In this document: positions 1 to 8,838 of the stretch, in pieces
How the letters are laid out: each line of letters opens with the position of its first letter
How positions within the stretch are numbered: the first letter of the stretch is position 1
Assembly: GCF_009601705.1 (NCBI RefSeq)
Contig: NZ_CP045687.1
Coordinates: forward strand, 2,330,001 to 2,394,000
Source: Sulfolobus sp. E5-1-F
GTDB taxonomy: Archaea > Thermoproteota > Thermoprotei_A > Sulfolobales > Sulfolobaceae
Length of the DNA stretch: 64,000 nt
Direction of reading: 5' to 3'
Notes under the pieces: model-generated
Database searches by the model: none
Told to the model about the DNA's origin: nothing
The model's input: only the letters and a program-made list of their open reading frames with translations
Program-made: the position numbers and the translations under genes

Positions 1-808
1 ATTCTCCATAGAGGATAGAAGCATAACCTTAGTAATGGGTCCTAATGGTGCTGGGAAGTCAACGCTACTAAAAATAATTGGCGGATTAATAAACAAGACC
101 TCTGGCTATATAAGTGTTTTGGGAGAGGATCCTTGGAATAGCAATAAAATACCGAGAAAAGTCGGAATAATTTTGGATAGGCCTTTCTTGCCCCCATATT
201 TGACCGTAATTGACATAATAAAGGAAGCCTCCAGCGAATTTAACTATCCTCTTAGCGACGCTAAAAGGTTATTAGAAGATTTCAATTTATTACATTTTGT
301 AAAAAATAAAGTTAGAGAACTTTCAGCTGGTACTAAACAGAAATTACAAATAGTTTTTTCCTTAATGAAAAATCCAGAAATAATTATAGCAGATGAGCCT
401 ACAGCGAATTTGGACATAACATCACGATATGAGGTATATAACACTTTTGCAGTGTTGAGGGAGAAGATGGGTTTAACTGTACTCATCTCGTCACATATAC
501 CAGCTGAAATTTTAGCGTTTTCAACTCACGTCTTGGCAATAAACAATGGAATTATAAAGTTCTTCGGTAAAGTAGAAAAATTATTAAGAAACAATTTTCT
601 AGAAGAGTTTTACATAGTGGTTGATAATATAGGTAAAGCTCTAGAGGCGTTAAAGGATAGGAAGATAGAAGTAATAGGTAATCAGCTAAGGATTTCAGGT
701 AACTTAGCTGAAATTTCCAAAATCCTATCCAATGCAGGTGTGAGAATATTTTACGTGAGAAATTCTATAATAGATAAAAGCATCAAAGGGGAAACAGGAT
801 GGGAGTAG
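1..808 (+). CDS. ABC transporter ATP-binding protein, 5' end cut by the window
   Basis: Nucleotide-binding subunit of an ABC exporter. The reading frame is open to the first base, and the first in-window ATG (position 35) already begins the Walker A motif GPNGAGKST, so the true start lies upstream. An ABC signature-like LSAGTKQK, a Walker B ending in ADEPTANLD and an H-loop SSH follow in order. The last ~70 residues are an accessory tail of unknown role. The gene overlaps the next membrane-protein gene by 10 bp, so the two are probably translated together. Substrate unknown; antibiotic, lipid or peptide export are all possible. Confidence 0.9.
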   Translation, partial: FSIEDRSITLVMGPNGAGKSTLLKIIGGLINKTSGYISVLGEDPWNSNKIPRKVGIILDRPFLPPYLTVIDIIKEASSEFNYPLSDAKRLLEDFNLLHFVKNKVRELSAGTKQKLQIVFSLMKNPEIIIADEPTANLDITSRYEVYNTFAVLREKMGLTVLISSHIPAEILAFSTHVLAINNGIIKFFGKVEKLLRNNFLEEFYIVVDNIGKALEALKDRKIEVIGNQLRISGNLAEISKILSNAGVRIFYVRNSIIDKSIKGETGWE

Positions 809-1416
809 TCAATTTCCTAATCAAACATCGATATGGGGAATACGGATTACTCTCGTATATTGACTTAGAGGCAGCCTTGAGCGTTGGCGTAGTGGCCTCA
901 TTTAATTTCTTTCATCCACAAACTAGGAATGCAAATGTTGATCAACTCTTGTTTAACATAATTACGTCCACAATAGGTATAATATTATCAACACTAGTTA
1001 TAAGGAATATAAGTCTAGGGATGGGTCAAGATCTTTATGACGGAACAATAATATCATTTCTACAAATGAGGGATAGGAGAACAATATTTCTTCTATCATA
1101 TTTCATTGATGTTTTGCTAATAGGTGGACTATTTCTCTTGATTGCAGAATTAATATTTCTTCTATCATCATTTATCCCTCCTATGACATGGATAAGCGTT
1201 TTTGCATCCGAATATCTATTCCTCTGTAATACTTCCTATTTAATTACAATATTAACCAAAAGACCTTTCAGAAGCTTCTTCATAAGTATAAGCCTCATCT
1301 TCCTCGTTCTTGGAATAGAAATAACCGGTTATGCGTCTATATTTAATTACATTTTACCTCTAGATCTAGTTTTGGGTTACTTAGCATACTACGCTTTCAT
1401 GAAGGTGCAAATATGA
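799..1416 (+). CDS. Polytopic membrane protein, probable ABC-2-type permease subunit
   Basis: A 205-residue protein made almost entirely of hydrophobic segments (about five or six candidate helices), with no soluble domain. Its ATG lies inside the 3' end of the ATPase gene and its stop overlaps the next start (ATGATGA), so the three genes look like one operon. By position it is the membrane partner of the ATPase. No family motif can be named from sequence alone, so the permease role is inferred from context. Confidence 0.7.
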   Translation: MGVVNFLIKHRYGEYGLLSYIDLEAALSVGVVASFNFFHPQTRNANVDQLLFNIITSTIGIILSTLVIRNISLGMGQDLYDGTIISFLQMRDRRTIFLLSYFIDVLLIGGLFLLIAELIFLLSSFIPPMTWISVFASEYLFLCNTSYLITILTKRPFRSFFISISLIFLVLGIEITGYASIFNYILPLDLVLGYLAYYAFMKVQI

Positions 1417-1802
1417 TGAGAGTAGGCTTATATTTGATCTCTTTAGGTATTTTAATACTAGTACTAGGAGAGATAACGTTTCCTATAAACGCTACATTAC
1501 ACGTAAACAATAGCGGTATGTATATAATTCCTCAATGGTATGAGAAGGCAAAAGTAAGCGTGAGTAATGGAAGTTTTCTTATAGTGTTTCATAATTACAC
1601 GTATATATTATTAGTTAAAGGGAATATCACTATTAAACCGGCCTCAATACTTTATGGAGTTGGCAATGCTAGTATTCTATTAGAAGGATACAAGATTTTT
1701 TATAATCAATCCTATATTGCAGTTGGGATCTTCCTCATAATATTAGGAGTTATTATAGAGGTCATTAGACTTATTAAAAGAAGAGTGGGTCAGCAATTTT
1801 AG
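1413..1802 (+). CDS. Small membrane protein with extracytoplasmic domain
   Basis: A 129-residue protein with an N-terminal hydrophobic helix (residues ~5-22), a beta-rich middle containing several NxT/NxS sequons, a second hydrophobic helix near the C-terminus and a basic tail (KRRVGQQF). This suggests both ends inside and ~75 residues exposed outside, where Sulfolobus N-glycosylation could occur. It is the third gene of the ABC operon and overlaps its predecessor by 4 bp. Its stop overlaps the convergent regulator gene by 4 bp. Function unknown; an accessory subunit of the exporter is the simplest reading. Confidence 0.65.
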   Translation: MMRVGLYLISLGILILVLGEITFPINATLHVNNSGMYIIPQWYEKAKVSVSNGSFLIVFHNYTYILLVKGNITIKPASILYGVGNASILLEGYKIFYNQSYIAVGIFLIILGVIIEVIRLIKRRVGQQF

Positions 1803-2461
1803 CTTACATTATCTATATAGTTTCTAATTAATTTACCCATTGCTCTTCTTAAGGCTTGTAGTGTTGCTGCTTTACTTATTCCTAATTCTTCTGATAATTC
1901 TCTTAAATCTACTTTTTTAGGCCAATCAAAATACCCTAACCTATATGCCTTGTATATTATTTCAAATTCTTTACTAGTGAGCAAATTCCTCACGGATAGA
2001 ATATTTTCATCTCTCTCAATAACCTTTAAACTATAAGTGTTTTCCTTCAGGCTAGGCAAGATAATTTCTTTGAATACTTTATCATCTATTACTAATGACC
2101 ATCTTTCTAACCCGTTTGATATTTGTTCTAAAATGTAGTACGCACCCTTATTCATCAAGAGCTCGCTAATACCTCCCTTTAATTTAGCTGACAATAAAAA
2201 TAAAGCCCTTAATTCGTTCTTAGTTCTAACAGTTTCAGTAATTTTTACTTTGATAATCCTATTGTTGGATTTAATTATATTAATTAGTTCATTTAGTACT
2301 ATAGGGTCTCTGACGTAAGCTTCGGCTATTATATTTTCCTCCATCTTTTCAAGTGATGGCGTACGAGCTTTCATCACTACTCTCAACTCTTCTTGATCAT
2401 ACCTATCAGTTAGGAGAGTCCAATCGTCATGTGACAGGAGTACGCTATAACTTCTTATCAT
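1799..2461 (-). CDS. HTH_10 (bacterio-opsin-activator-like) transcriptional regulator
   Basis: A 220-residue protein whose C-terminal ~55 residues form the archaeal HTH_10 type helix-turn-helix: LRELSEELGISKAATLQALR followed by a basic helix. The preceding YFDWPKK is the usual lead-in to this domain. The N-terminal ~160 residues are an alpha/beta sensor-like region without recognisable ligand residues. It is convergent with the ABC operon. A paralogue with the same layout lies at 19310-19987. Target genes cannot be read from the sequence. Confidence 0.8.
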   Translation of the reverse strand: MIRSYSVLLSHDDWTLLTDRYDQEELRVVMKARTPSLEKMEENIIAEAYVRDPIVLNELINIIKSNNRIIKVKITETVRTKNELRALFLLSAKLKGGISELLMNKGAYYILEQISNGLERWSLVIDDKVFKEIILPSLKENTYSLKVIERDENILSVRNLLTSKEFEIIYKAYRLGYFDWPKKVDLRELSEELGISKAATLQALRRAMGKLIRNYIDNVS

Positions 2462-3170
2462 ATTATACTTTTTTTAATCTGTAGTTAAATGTCTTTTTGT
2501 TTCAGTTTATTTCACAATTTCATTATTTATATATTTAAAAAGAAGATCTGAAGCAGGAAAGAGGTAAAAAGATAAGGAGTCAGCTCTTAATTCCAATTAA
2601 CGTTCCTAGCTAAAATTGATAGCAATATCCCTATCCTTGGATAAATAACTTTGGCCTAAGATGTCAAAACCTTATAATGGAACTATAAATTTTTATTGCA
2701 ACTGTTGAGAATAATGTGAAAGACAAGACGAATATATACTCTGGATTAGAGCACTTAAGCTAAAACTCATCTCCTCAACTAAAAATACTTCTAATGTAAT
2801 AAATTTGTGATTTTCCCTTTTCATAAGCGTAACAAAATACTAGTATCAAGAATATTTAGCCAATAACATATCCTATCGCCAACAGGGAACCAACAATAAT
2901 AATATCTAAAACTAATAATTAATTGTACGAGATTGAATTGAATAAAGCTAAATTATTATAAACAACTATAACCACGTATCGTGGTTTGCAATTACTATAT
3001 GATGAAAACTGTTGGTTACTACAAAATAAGCTATAAGTTAAGTTTGTCATATGAGACAAAATCTAATAGGAAGAATTTGTCATATAAGACAAACTTAATT
3101 ATCCATTTTCCAACTATACATTAATTTTAGGGGAAGAAGAACTCCTTGAAGTTATGACAGATTAGAATTA
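2462..3170. other. Gene-free stretch
   Basis: About 700 bp of very AT-rich DNA between the HTH_10 gene and the DUF4143 remnant. No open frame with recognisable similarity was seen on either strand. The only organised signal is the pair of palindromes at 3043-3093. Confidence 0.5.
3043..3093. promoter_or_regulatory. Two tandem palindromes, operator-like
   Basis: Two copies of an 18-bp palindrome with arms TTTGTC and GACAAA and 6-bp centres (ATATGA and ATATAA) lie at 3043-3060 and 3076-3093. Their starts are 33 bp apart, close to three helical turns. The outer arms (AAGTTTGTC at 3041 and GACAAACTT at 3088) also pair with each other. They lie upstream of the decayed DUF4143-type gene, so they may be the operator of its lost promoter. 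Confidence 0.5.
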
Positions 3171-3189
3171 CTGGTGAGTGAGGAGTAGT

Positions 3190-3920
3190 TCGCTGAATAA
3201 TGATGGTGGATTTCTAGACATAGTTTTGCATGAAGATATAGCTGATGAATTAATTGTCTCATATTTCGATACGATCATATTAAAGGACATAATCGCTAGA
3301 TATAAAAATTAGGGATGAGAGAAAGATAAGGATACTTGCAAAATATTATATTAGCTCTACTGGCAGTAGAATAACTTATAACAGTATTTCTAGAGTGTTA
3401 AAGATTCCTGTGAAAACAGTTGAGAGATATTCAGAGTAAATGGAAAAGGTTTATCTTGTTTTTCCTTAATAATTTCTCTTTTTCGGTCAAAGCGTTAGAC
3501 GTTTCACCAAAGAAAGTTTACGTAACTGATAATGGCTTCACTAAGATATTTGGAAAGATAAGTCGTGGCATACTTTTAGAAACTTTAGTTGCACAATTCC
3601 TCTATAAGCTAGCGTTAAGAGAAAGATTTCAACTTTTTTATTGGCATGAAAATGAGGAAGTCGATTTCATACTTGTCAAAGATAATGTGGTTCAACCAAT
3701 TCAAGTAGCTTATGAGATTAATAATGAAGAAACTCTAGAGAGGGAAATAAAGGGGATAAAGCTCTTCCTTAACAAGCTGAATTCAGACCAGTATAGGGAT
3801 AAATTTATTATAGAAACACCGCAGATTATCGTTTATAGAGGAGAAGAGAAGAAAATAGAAAACATGAAGATTATTACAGCTAAAAAGTTCTTTCTAGAAT
3901 CCCTGCATGAAACTAGGTAA
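3190..3920 (+). pseudogene. Remnant of AAA (AAA_14) ATPase with DUF4143 C-terminal domain
   Basis: Three pieces in different frames add up to the C-terminal half of the archaeal ATPase-DUF4143 family. The first, around 3198-3312, reads GGFLDIVLHEDIADELIVSY then FDTIILKDIIARYK and a stop. The second, around 3318-3437, includes SRITYNSISRVLKIPVKTVE. The third, 3420-3920, contains KVYVTDNGF, then YWHENEEVDFILV and the nuclease-like beta-sheet tail. The N-terminal ATPase part with its Walker motifs is absent. Stops and frame changes separate all pieces, so the gene is dead. Members of this family are often horizontally spread and occur with toxin-antitoxin-like neighbours. Confidence 0.75.
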
Positions 3921-3929
3921 TATGCTGAA

Positions 3930-4080
3930 ATCAACATTCTCAAATTAACCGTAACGGGTTTGGGCTTCATAGGATTTCATAATACTTGATATCAATTCTC
4001 AGCCCTTGGGCTTCACCGAAGTCCCGGAGCTCTGCCCCATTCATCCTTCTCTGCTCCATTAGCGGATTAACCTATATAGT
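3930..4080 (-). pseudogene. Possible 3'-end remnant of an IS200/IS605-type tnpB
   Basis: This short segment is much richer in G+C than its surroundings. Read on the minus strand, one frame gives VNPLMEQRRMNGAELRDFGE and continues to a stop after KYYEIL. That resembles the low-complexity C-terminal tails of Sulfolobus TnpB proteins, where the 3' end also encodes the guide RNA scaffold. A stop codon lies just upstream, and no RuvC-like part remains. The call rests on composition and tail style only, so it is tentative. Confidence 0.35.
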
Positions 4081-4119
4081 CTACTGTTTGGGGTAGAAAG
4101 AAGTTAGATAGAACACATT

Positions 4120-4899
4120 TTATCGTCTGAATGCGAAATATATGGAAATCAAGGTTATTGTTCCTCCTACAATTTCTTGGATGTTTGGTATTTGGTGAAA
4201 TATAGGTATTGCTAGTATTGTAGCTACAACTGGTTCGATCAACTCCGCAGAAGTTACTAAACTGATTGGTAACTTGTTTGCAGTATATATTACCGAACCA
4301 TGGCCAATGAGAGTGGGAACTAACACTAAACCTAGCACAGCTAGTGTTGATATTAGGTTAATATCGCCTACACCGTAAAATGGAAGAACTGGGATCATGA
4401 AAATAGAGGATATTAGATAAATAATAGGTATGGTCGAAATGGGATCATAATCTAGTTTAGAAAGAAAATATGTGTAAATGGCAAATGAGATTGCTGATAG
4501 TATAGCAAGTACATTACCAACAATATATCCAAACGAAGTGTTAAAATTCATAACAAATATTCCTATGACTGCCATAATTATGAAAGGATCAATTTTTTTC
4601 TTGAATAACATTGCGAATATCGGACTAGTAGAGACTAAGATCGTCGAGGAGGCTATTGTAGTTAGGAATACGCTAGAAACGAAGAATACCATATGAAGAG
4701 AAAGAAACAGAGACGGTAAGATAAATCGTTTTAAGATTATTTTCCTTTCTCTCTTTACCGTAAAGGGAAGAAGGAGAATTCCCGCTAGTAAAAATCTTAG
4801 AAAAGTTATGAAGGGAGGAGTTATAGTACAAAATTTTACAAAGATCGCAGCGGTTCCAAAGGCTATACCTCCTAAAAATAAAATTATTTTATTCTTCAC
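4120..4899 (-). CDS. EamA/DMT-superfamily transporter
   Basis: A 259-residue integral membrane protein with about ten hydrophobic helices in two similar halves, the layout of drug/metabolite transporters of the EamA type. The N-terminus (GGIAFGTAAIFVKFC) and the helix TFLRFLLAGILLLPF fit the family's first two helices, and the second half repeats it (LIGHGSVIYTANKLPISLV, then AELIEPVVATILAIPIF). The start is GTG. Family members export metabolites or amino acids; the substrate cannot be deduced here. It stands alone on its strand. Confidence 0.85.
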   Translation of the reverse strand: MKNKIILFLGGIAFGTAAIFVKFCTITPPFITFLRFLLAGILLLPFTVKRERKIILKRFILPSLFLSLHMVFFVSSVFLTTIASSTILVSTSPIFAMLFKKKIDPFIIMAVIGIFVMNFNTSFGYIVGNVLAILSAISFAIYTYFLSKLDYDPISTIPIIYLISSIFMIPVLPFYGVGDINLISTLAVLGLVLVPTLIGHGSVIYTANKLPISLVTSAELIEPVVATILAIPIFHQIPNIQEIVGGTITLISIYFAFRR

Positions 4900-5219
4900 A
4901 TTATGAAAAGTAATTAGTAGGATATTTAAGTATTAAGAGATTATGGATTTTTGGAATGTAGTGAACATTGTTGTGAAGAACCAATTGTTAAAGAAAATAA
5001 ATGAAGGGTTTTTTGAAATTGGTTAAATTAAAGCGAACAGAGGTGAGTTCTTAAACGAAATAAATATACATAGTAAATCTCTAAGTAAACCCTTAATTAA
5101 TTCTATCAAATGATTAATGATCGTAAATATTCTCAATAGGTTAACCTGCTCGTGCAAAGGCAGTTAATTCTCTTTAATCTTTCAGTTAACTTTAAAGTAT
5201 ATTTCGGTTACGATATCTT
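4900..5219. other. Divergent intergenic region
   Basis: About 320 bp between the minus-strand DMT gene and the plus-strand ABC operon, so it should carry both promoters. A TATA-like TTTAAAGTATA lies near 5188, about 30 bp before the GTG start at 5220, consistent with a nearly leaderless transcript. No coding remnant was recognised. Confidence 0.4.
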
Positions 5220-6221
5220 GTGTTTTTTAATAACTTTGCTGTTTACGTAAAAGATCTAGTTAAAACATATAACGGCAAAGTAAAGGCACTTAACGGAATT
5301 AACTTAGAAGTTGAGTGGGGCACTGCGTTCGCCCTTTTAGGTCCTAACGGCGCAGGAAAGACGACCTTAATCAGAATATTAACAACTCAAATACCACCGA
5401 GTGGAGGGTCAGCTTATGTGGGCGGTTATAATGTAACTGAGGATGCAAACGCGGTTAGAAAAATAATAGGGTATGTACCTCAAGAGATAAGTGTTTGGAC
5501 TGATCTTACAGCATATGACAACTTGCTAATTTACAGTAAAATTTATGGTATACCCTCATCTGAAAGGAAAGAGAAGATAGAGTATATTCTAGATAGGTTA
5601 GGGCTATACGAGGTCAGAAACGATCTAGTAAAGACTTTTTCTGGAGGGATGATAAGAAGATTGGAAATAGCTTGTGCCCTTTTAACTATGCCTAAGATTT
5701 TGTTTTTAGATGAACCTACGATAGGATTAGATCCTGTCGCTAGGAAAACCGTATGGGAGGAATTGAGGAAGTTTAAGGAGGAACATGAGATGACTATATT
5801 TTTTACAACACATTACATGGACGAAGCTGATATATATTCGGATAAGATAGCGTTAATTGATAAGGGAAAGGTAGTAAAGATTGGGACTTCTGAAGAACTT
5901 AAGAGGAGTATAGGTAATGTCATTGTTTCCTTTGAAGTTGAGGATGCGAACTCAGAAGTTTTGAACAAAATAAAATATATATCAAACGTTGAGGATGTTA
6001 TAGTTAAAAATAATCAAGTCACCGTTATCGTTAAGGATGTCGATACAGCTTTGCCAACTCTGATAGATTTCATTAGAAATAATGGTGTAAAGTATAAGAG
6101 GATAGAGATAAGAGAGATAACTCTGGATGACGTATTTATAAAGTATGTGGGAAGTAGTATAGATGTGAGAGGAAGAAGTAGCGAAGTGAGACAAGTGAGA
6201 AGCAGAATTAGGAGTGGTTAG
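5220..6221 (+). CDS. ABC-2 exporter ATPase, DrrA/CcmA type
   Basis: A 333-residue ATP-binding subunit of an ABC-2 exporter. Motifs in order are Walker A (GPNGAGKTT, ~residues 41-49), Q-loop (GYVPQEISVW), signature (FSGGMIRRLEIA), Walker B (ILFLDEPTIGLDP) and H-loop (FFTTHYMDEAD). This set is typical of the daunorubicin-resistance DrrA branch. The ~100-residue C-terminal extension is normal for DrrA-like proteins; its last residues are basic. GTG start. The permease gene follows after two bases, so the pair forms an exporter. Substrate unknown. Confidence 0.92.
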   Translation: MFFNNFAVYVKDLVKTYNGKVKALNGINLEVEWGTAFALLGPNGAGKTTLIRILTTQIPPSGGSAYVGGYNVTEDANAVRKIIGYVPQEISVWTDLTAYDNLLIYSKIYGIPSSERKEKIEYILDRLGLYEVRNDLVKTFSGGMIRRLEIACALLTMPKILFLDEPTIGLDPVARKTVWEELRKFKEEHEMTIFFTTHYMDEADIYSDKIALIDKGKVVKIGTSEELKRSIGNVIVSFEVEDANSEVLNKIKYISNVEDVIVKNNQVTVIVKDVDTALPTLIDFIRNNGVKYKRIEIREITLDDVFIKYVGSSIDVRGRSSEVRQVRSRIRSG

Positions 6222-6223
6222 AG

Positions 6224-6985
6224 TTGGTTAACGTAATAAGTTATATGGCTACAATGCTTGAGCTAGAATTAAGGAAATTAAAGAACGATAGAATGGAACT
6301 ATACACTAGAGCAATACAACCAATGCTTTGGTTAGTACTTTATGGCACGGTGATAAGTAGAATTAGAGCAATACCAACTGGTGGAATACCCTATATTGAT
6401 TACATAACACCCGCAATAATCATACAATCTTCAACCTTCATCTCAATATTTTACGGTTTAACCTTAGTTTGGGAAAGGGAATCCGGAATACTGAAGAAGC
6501 TAATAACTACTCCATTGCCTAGGTATTCCATAGTCATAGGCAGATCTTTTGCGTCTGGGATAAGAAGTCTATTCCAAATATTAATCATAACAATAATAGC
6601 GCTTCTTCTTGGTGTCAAATTCTATAACGTGTTTTACTTCATTACAGCCTCACTGATTATATTTTTCGTGTCTAGTGGCTTTGCTTCCCTATCAGTTGTA
6701 ATAGCCTCTTTCATGAAAACCAGAGAAAGATTTATGGGAATAGGACAAGCAATTACTATGCCCCTATTCTTTGCTAGCAACGGGCTGTATCCCATAGAAC
6801 TAATGCCGAGTATACTGAAATATATCGCTTCAGCTAATCCATTAACTTATATTATAGATATTTGTAGGAGGCTAATGATAACTGGTAACATGGATAGTGT
6901 AGTGGGAGATGTTTTAGCCATTTTAATATTTAATATAACAATGTACTTCTTAGCATCTATAAGGTTCAAGAAGATTATAGAGTAA
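6224..6985 (+). CDS. ABC-2 type permease, DrrB-like
   Basis: A 253-residue membrane subunit with about six helices. The amphipathic N-terminus (LELELRKLKNDRMELYTR) and the conserved region around ERESGILKKLITTPLPRY followed by FASGIRSLFQILI match the ABC-2 permease family. The late SANPLTYIIDICRRLM is also family-typical. The start chosen is TTG at 6224, two bases after the ATPase stop, so the genes are translationally linked. It forms the exporter channel with the product of 5220-6221. Confidence 0.9.
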   Translation: MVNVISYMATMLELELRKLKNDRMELYTRAIQPMLWLVLYGTVISRIRAIPTGGIPYIDYITPAIIIQSSTFISIFYGLTLVWERESGILKKLITTPLPRYSIVIGRSFASGIRSLFQILIITIIALLLGVKFYNVFYFITASLIIFFVSSGFASLSVVIASFMKTRERFMGIGQAITMPLFFASNGLYPIELMPSILKYIASANPLTYIIDICRRLMITGNMDSVVGDVLAILIFNITMYFLASIRFKKIIE

Positions 6986-7132
6986 TTTTATCCAGTTAAT
7001 CCATAATACTTCTGTAATTAAGATTTCTTTATGAGGAAAATATGGGGATTTAAAACTCTATTTAATCTATATAATTGATATGATAGATAAGCTTATAAGT
7101 TTCTTTATCCAATTACGACAGGGCGAAAAGAA

Positions 7133-7894
7133 ATGAATTACTTCCCAATCCTTTTAGGTTTAATAGCTGGATGCACAGTAGCTATAGGTGCAATAATAAT
7201 ATCTAAAGGGAAATTCAGCAAAACAGCAATTGGATATCTAGGAGCATTTACTGGAGGAATACTCTCGTATTTAGCATTAGATACAGGCTCGGGAGCTGAA
7301 GAAATTGTTACCAATTTCTTATCGGCTAAAGACTACCTAGATTTCATCTTTGCCCTTATCTTAACTTCAATAGGACTAATAGGAACATGGTTGCTTTTAA
7401 GTCTTCTAGAAAAAAACCCAAGTGGTGAAGGATTACCACTAGTAGTTGCCAGTGGTTTAGGATTTCACAACATAGGCGAAGGCTTTGCCATAGCTGCTGC
7501 ATTATTGTCAGGGTCAGTAGCTGCAGCCTGGGCTTTCACAATAGGCTTCGCTGTTCACAACGCAACTGAGGGATTTGCAATATCGTCACCAGCAGTAATG
7601 TCAAAAAAACAAATGGGACTAAAGGCTCTAATAACCCTATCCCTACTTGCTGGTTTACCCACTACCTTAGGGGCTTCAATATACTATCTTGGAATCTCAA
7701 ACGGAATATTCTTAGCGTTTCTTAACGTAGTTGCCTCAGCTTCCCTAGTATTCGTTATGATTAGGATTAACATAAATGCAGCATCCCTACTTGGTGGATT
7801 TAAGGCTAGGTTCTGGACTTGGTTATTTATAGGAATAGCGACCACTTACGGACTCGAAGTATTGCTGGATATATTAGGAGGAGCTACTTTCTAA
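7133..7894 (+). CDS. ZIP-family metal transporter
   Basis: A 253-residue polytopic protein of the ZIP (ZupT-like) divalent metal transporter family. The two metal-site helices are intact: HNIGEG begins at His112 and HNATEG at His142, the paired HNxxEG motifs of transmembrane segments 4 and 5 that bind Zn or Fe. Eight hydrophobic segments fit the family. A TATA-like CTTATAAGTTT lies ~45 bp upstream. It is a single gene; the next one starts 35 bp downstream and is unrelated in function. Likely role: uptake of zinc, iron or manganese. Confidence 0.9.
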   Translation: MNYFPILLGLIAGCTVAIGAIIISKGKFSKTAIGYLGAFTGGILSYLALDTGSGAEEIVTNFLSAKDYLDFIFALILTSIGLIGTWLLLSLLEKNPSGEGLPLVVASGLGFHNIGEGFAIAAALLSGSVAAAWAFTIGFAVHNATEGFAISSPAVMSKKQMGLKALITLSLLAGLPTTLGASIYYLGISNGIFLAFLNVVASASLVFVMIRININAASLLGGFKARFWTWLFIGIATTYGLEVLLDILGGATF

Positions 7895-7929
7895 TCAAAA
7901 TATTAAAGCCGTGTAGCGTTTATTTATTT

Positions 7930-8838
7930 ATGAGATTAGAAGGTGTAGTAGTCCCATTAATCACACCATTTTTAGAGGACTACTCAATAGATAAAGAAGG
8001 TCTTAAATGGCTAGTATCTTACTTAAGTGAAAATAGGGTTAATGGAATATTCGTAAATTCAAGTGTAGGTGAGTTCGCTAGCCTAACTTTAGATGAAATG
8101 AAACTCGTGGCAAAGATAGCATTAGATTCAAGAAAAAGTGACAATACTCTAATTTTCGCTGGAGCTTCAACGAACTTCACTGAGGAAACCATAAAATTGG
8201 CTAAGGATTTTAAGGATATCGGAATTGACGCGATAGTGGTAATGGCCCCGTATTTCTTTAAGGTAAGAGAAGAAGAGTTGTTGAACCACTTTTCCATGAT
8301 AGCTGAGAAAGTGGATCTTCCTATTATTATATACAATATACCACTCTTCACCGGAATTGATATACCAATCTCAGTTTACAAGAAACTAGTATCTCAATAC
8401 TCTAATATAATTGGAACTAAAGTAACCCTAGATAGCCTAATTTTCTTCAAGAAGTTGATAAGTGAAATAAGAGAAATTAGAAAGGACTTTTCAATTCTTA
8501 CAGGGTTTGACGAGTACTTATTGCCACTTCTATACATGGGTGGGAATGGTGGAGTAATGGGACTAGCCAATGCCATTCCGAAACTCCATTTAAAAGTTTA
8601 CGAAAGTTGGAAAAATGGTAATTACTCAGAGGCAAATAAATATTGGGTTGATGTGTTAAATATAACTAATATTTACGACTACTGCAACTCATATACTGCA
8701 TCCATAAAATTACTACTTAAGGTATTGAATATGCCGATAAAGAACGTAGTAAGGCCACCTTTAACAATATGTGAAGAAGAGAGCAAAATACGGGAGAAGA
8801 TAAAGGGTCTCTCATCTTTTTTCACAAATAGCGAATAA
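7930..8838 (+). CDS. Dihydrodipicolinate synthase/N-acetylneuraminate lyase family aldolase
   Basis: A class I, Schiff-base (beta/alpha)8 aldolase of 302 residues. The start is placed at ATG 7930, giving the family N-terminus MRLEGVVVPLITPF; an upstream extension in the same frame overlaps the ZIP gene and has no homology-like features. The Schiff-base lysine is Lys164 (IGTK) and the proton-relay tyrosine Tyr135 (IIYNIP). The usual GTTGE substrate-carboxylate loop reads SSVGEF, which argues against true dihydrodipicolinate synthase and fits 2-keto-3-deoxy sugar acid aldolases. TTTATTTATTT just before the ATG points to a leaderless mRNA. It overlaps the convergent cyclase gene by 27 bp. Confidence 0.88.
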   Translation: MRLEGVVVPLITPFLEDYSIDKEGLKWLVSYLSENRVNGIFVNSSVGEFASLTLDEMKLVAKIALDSRKSDNTLIFAGASTNFTEETIKLAKDFKDIGIDAIVVMAPYFFKVREEELLNHFSMIAEKVDLPIIIYNIPLFTGIDIPISVYKKLVSQYSNIIGTKVTLDSLIFFKKLISEIREIRKDFSILTGFDEYLLPLLYMGGNGGVMGLANAIPKLHLKVYESWKNGNYSEANKYWVDVLNITNIYDYCNSYTASIKLLLKVLNMPIKNVVRPPLTICEEESKIREKIKGLSSFFTNSE

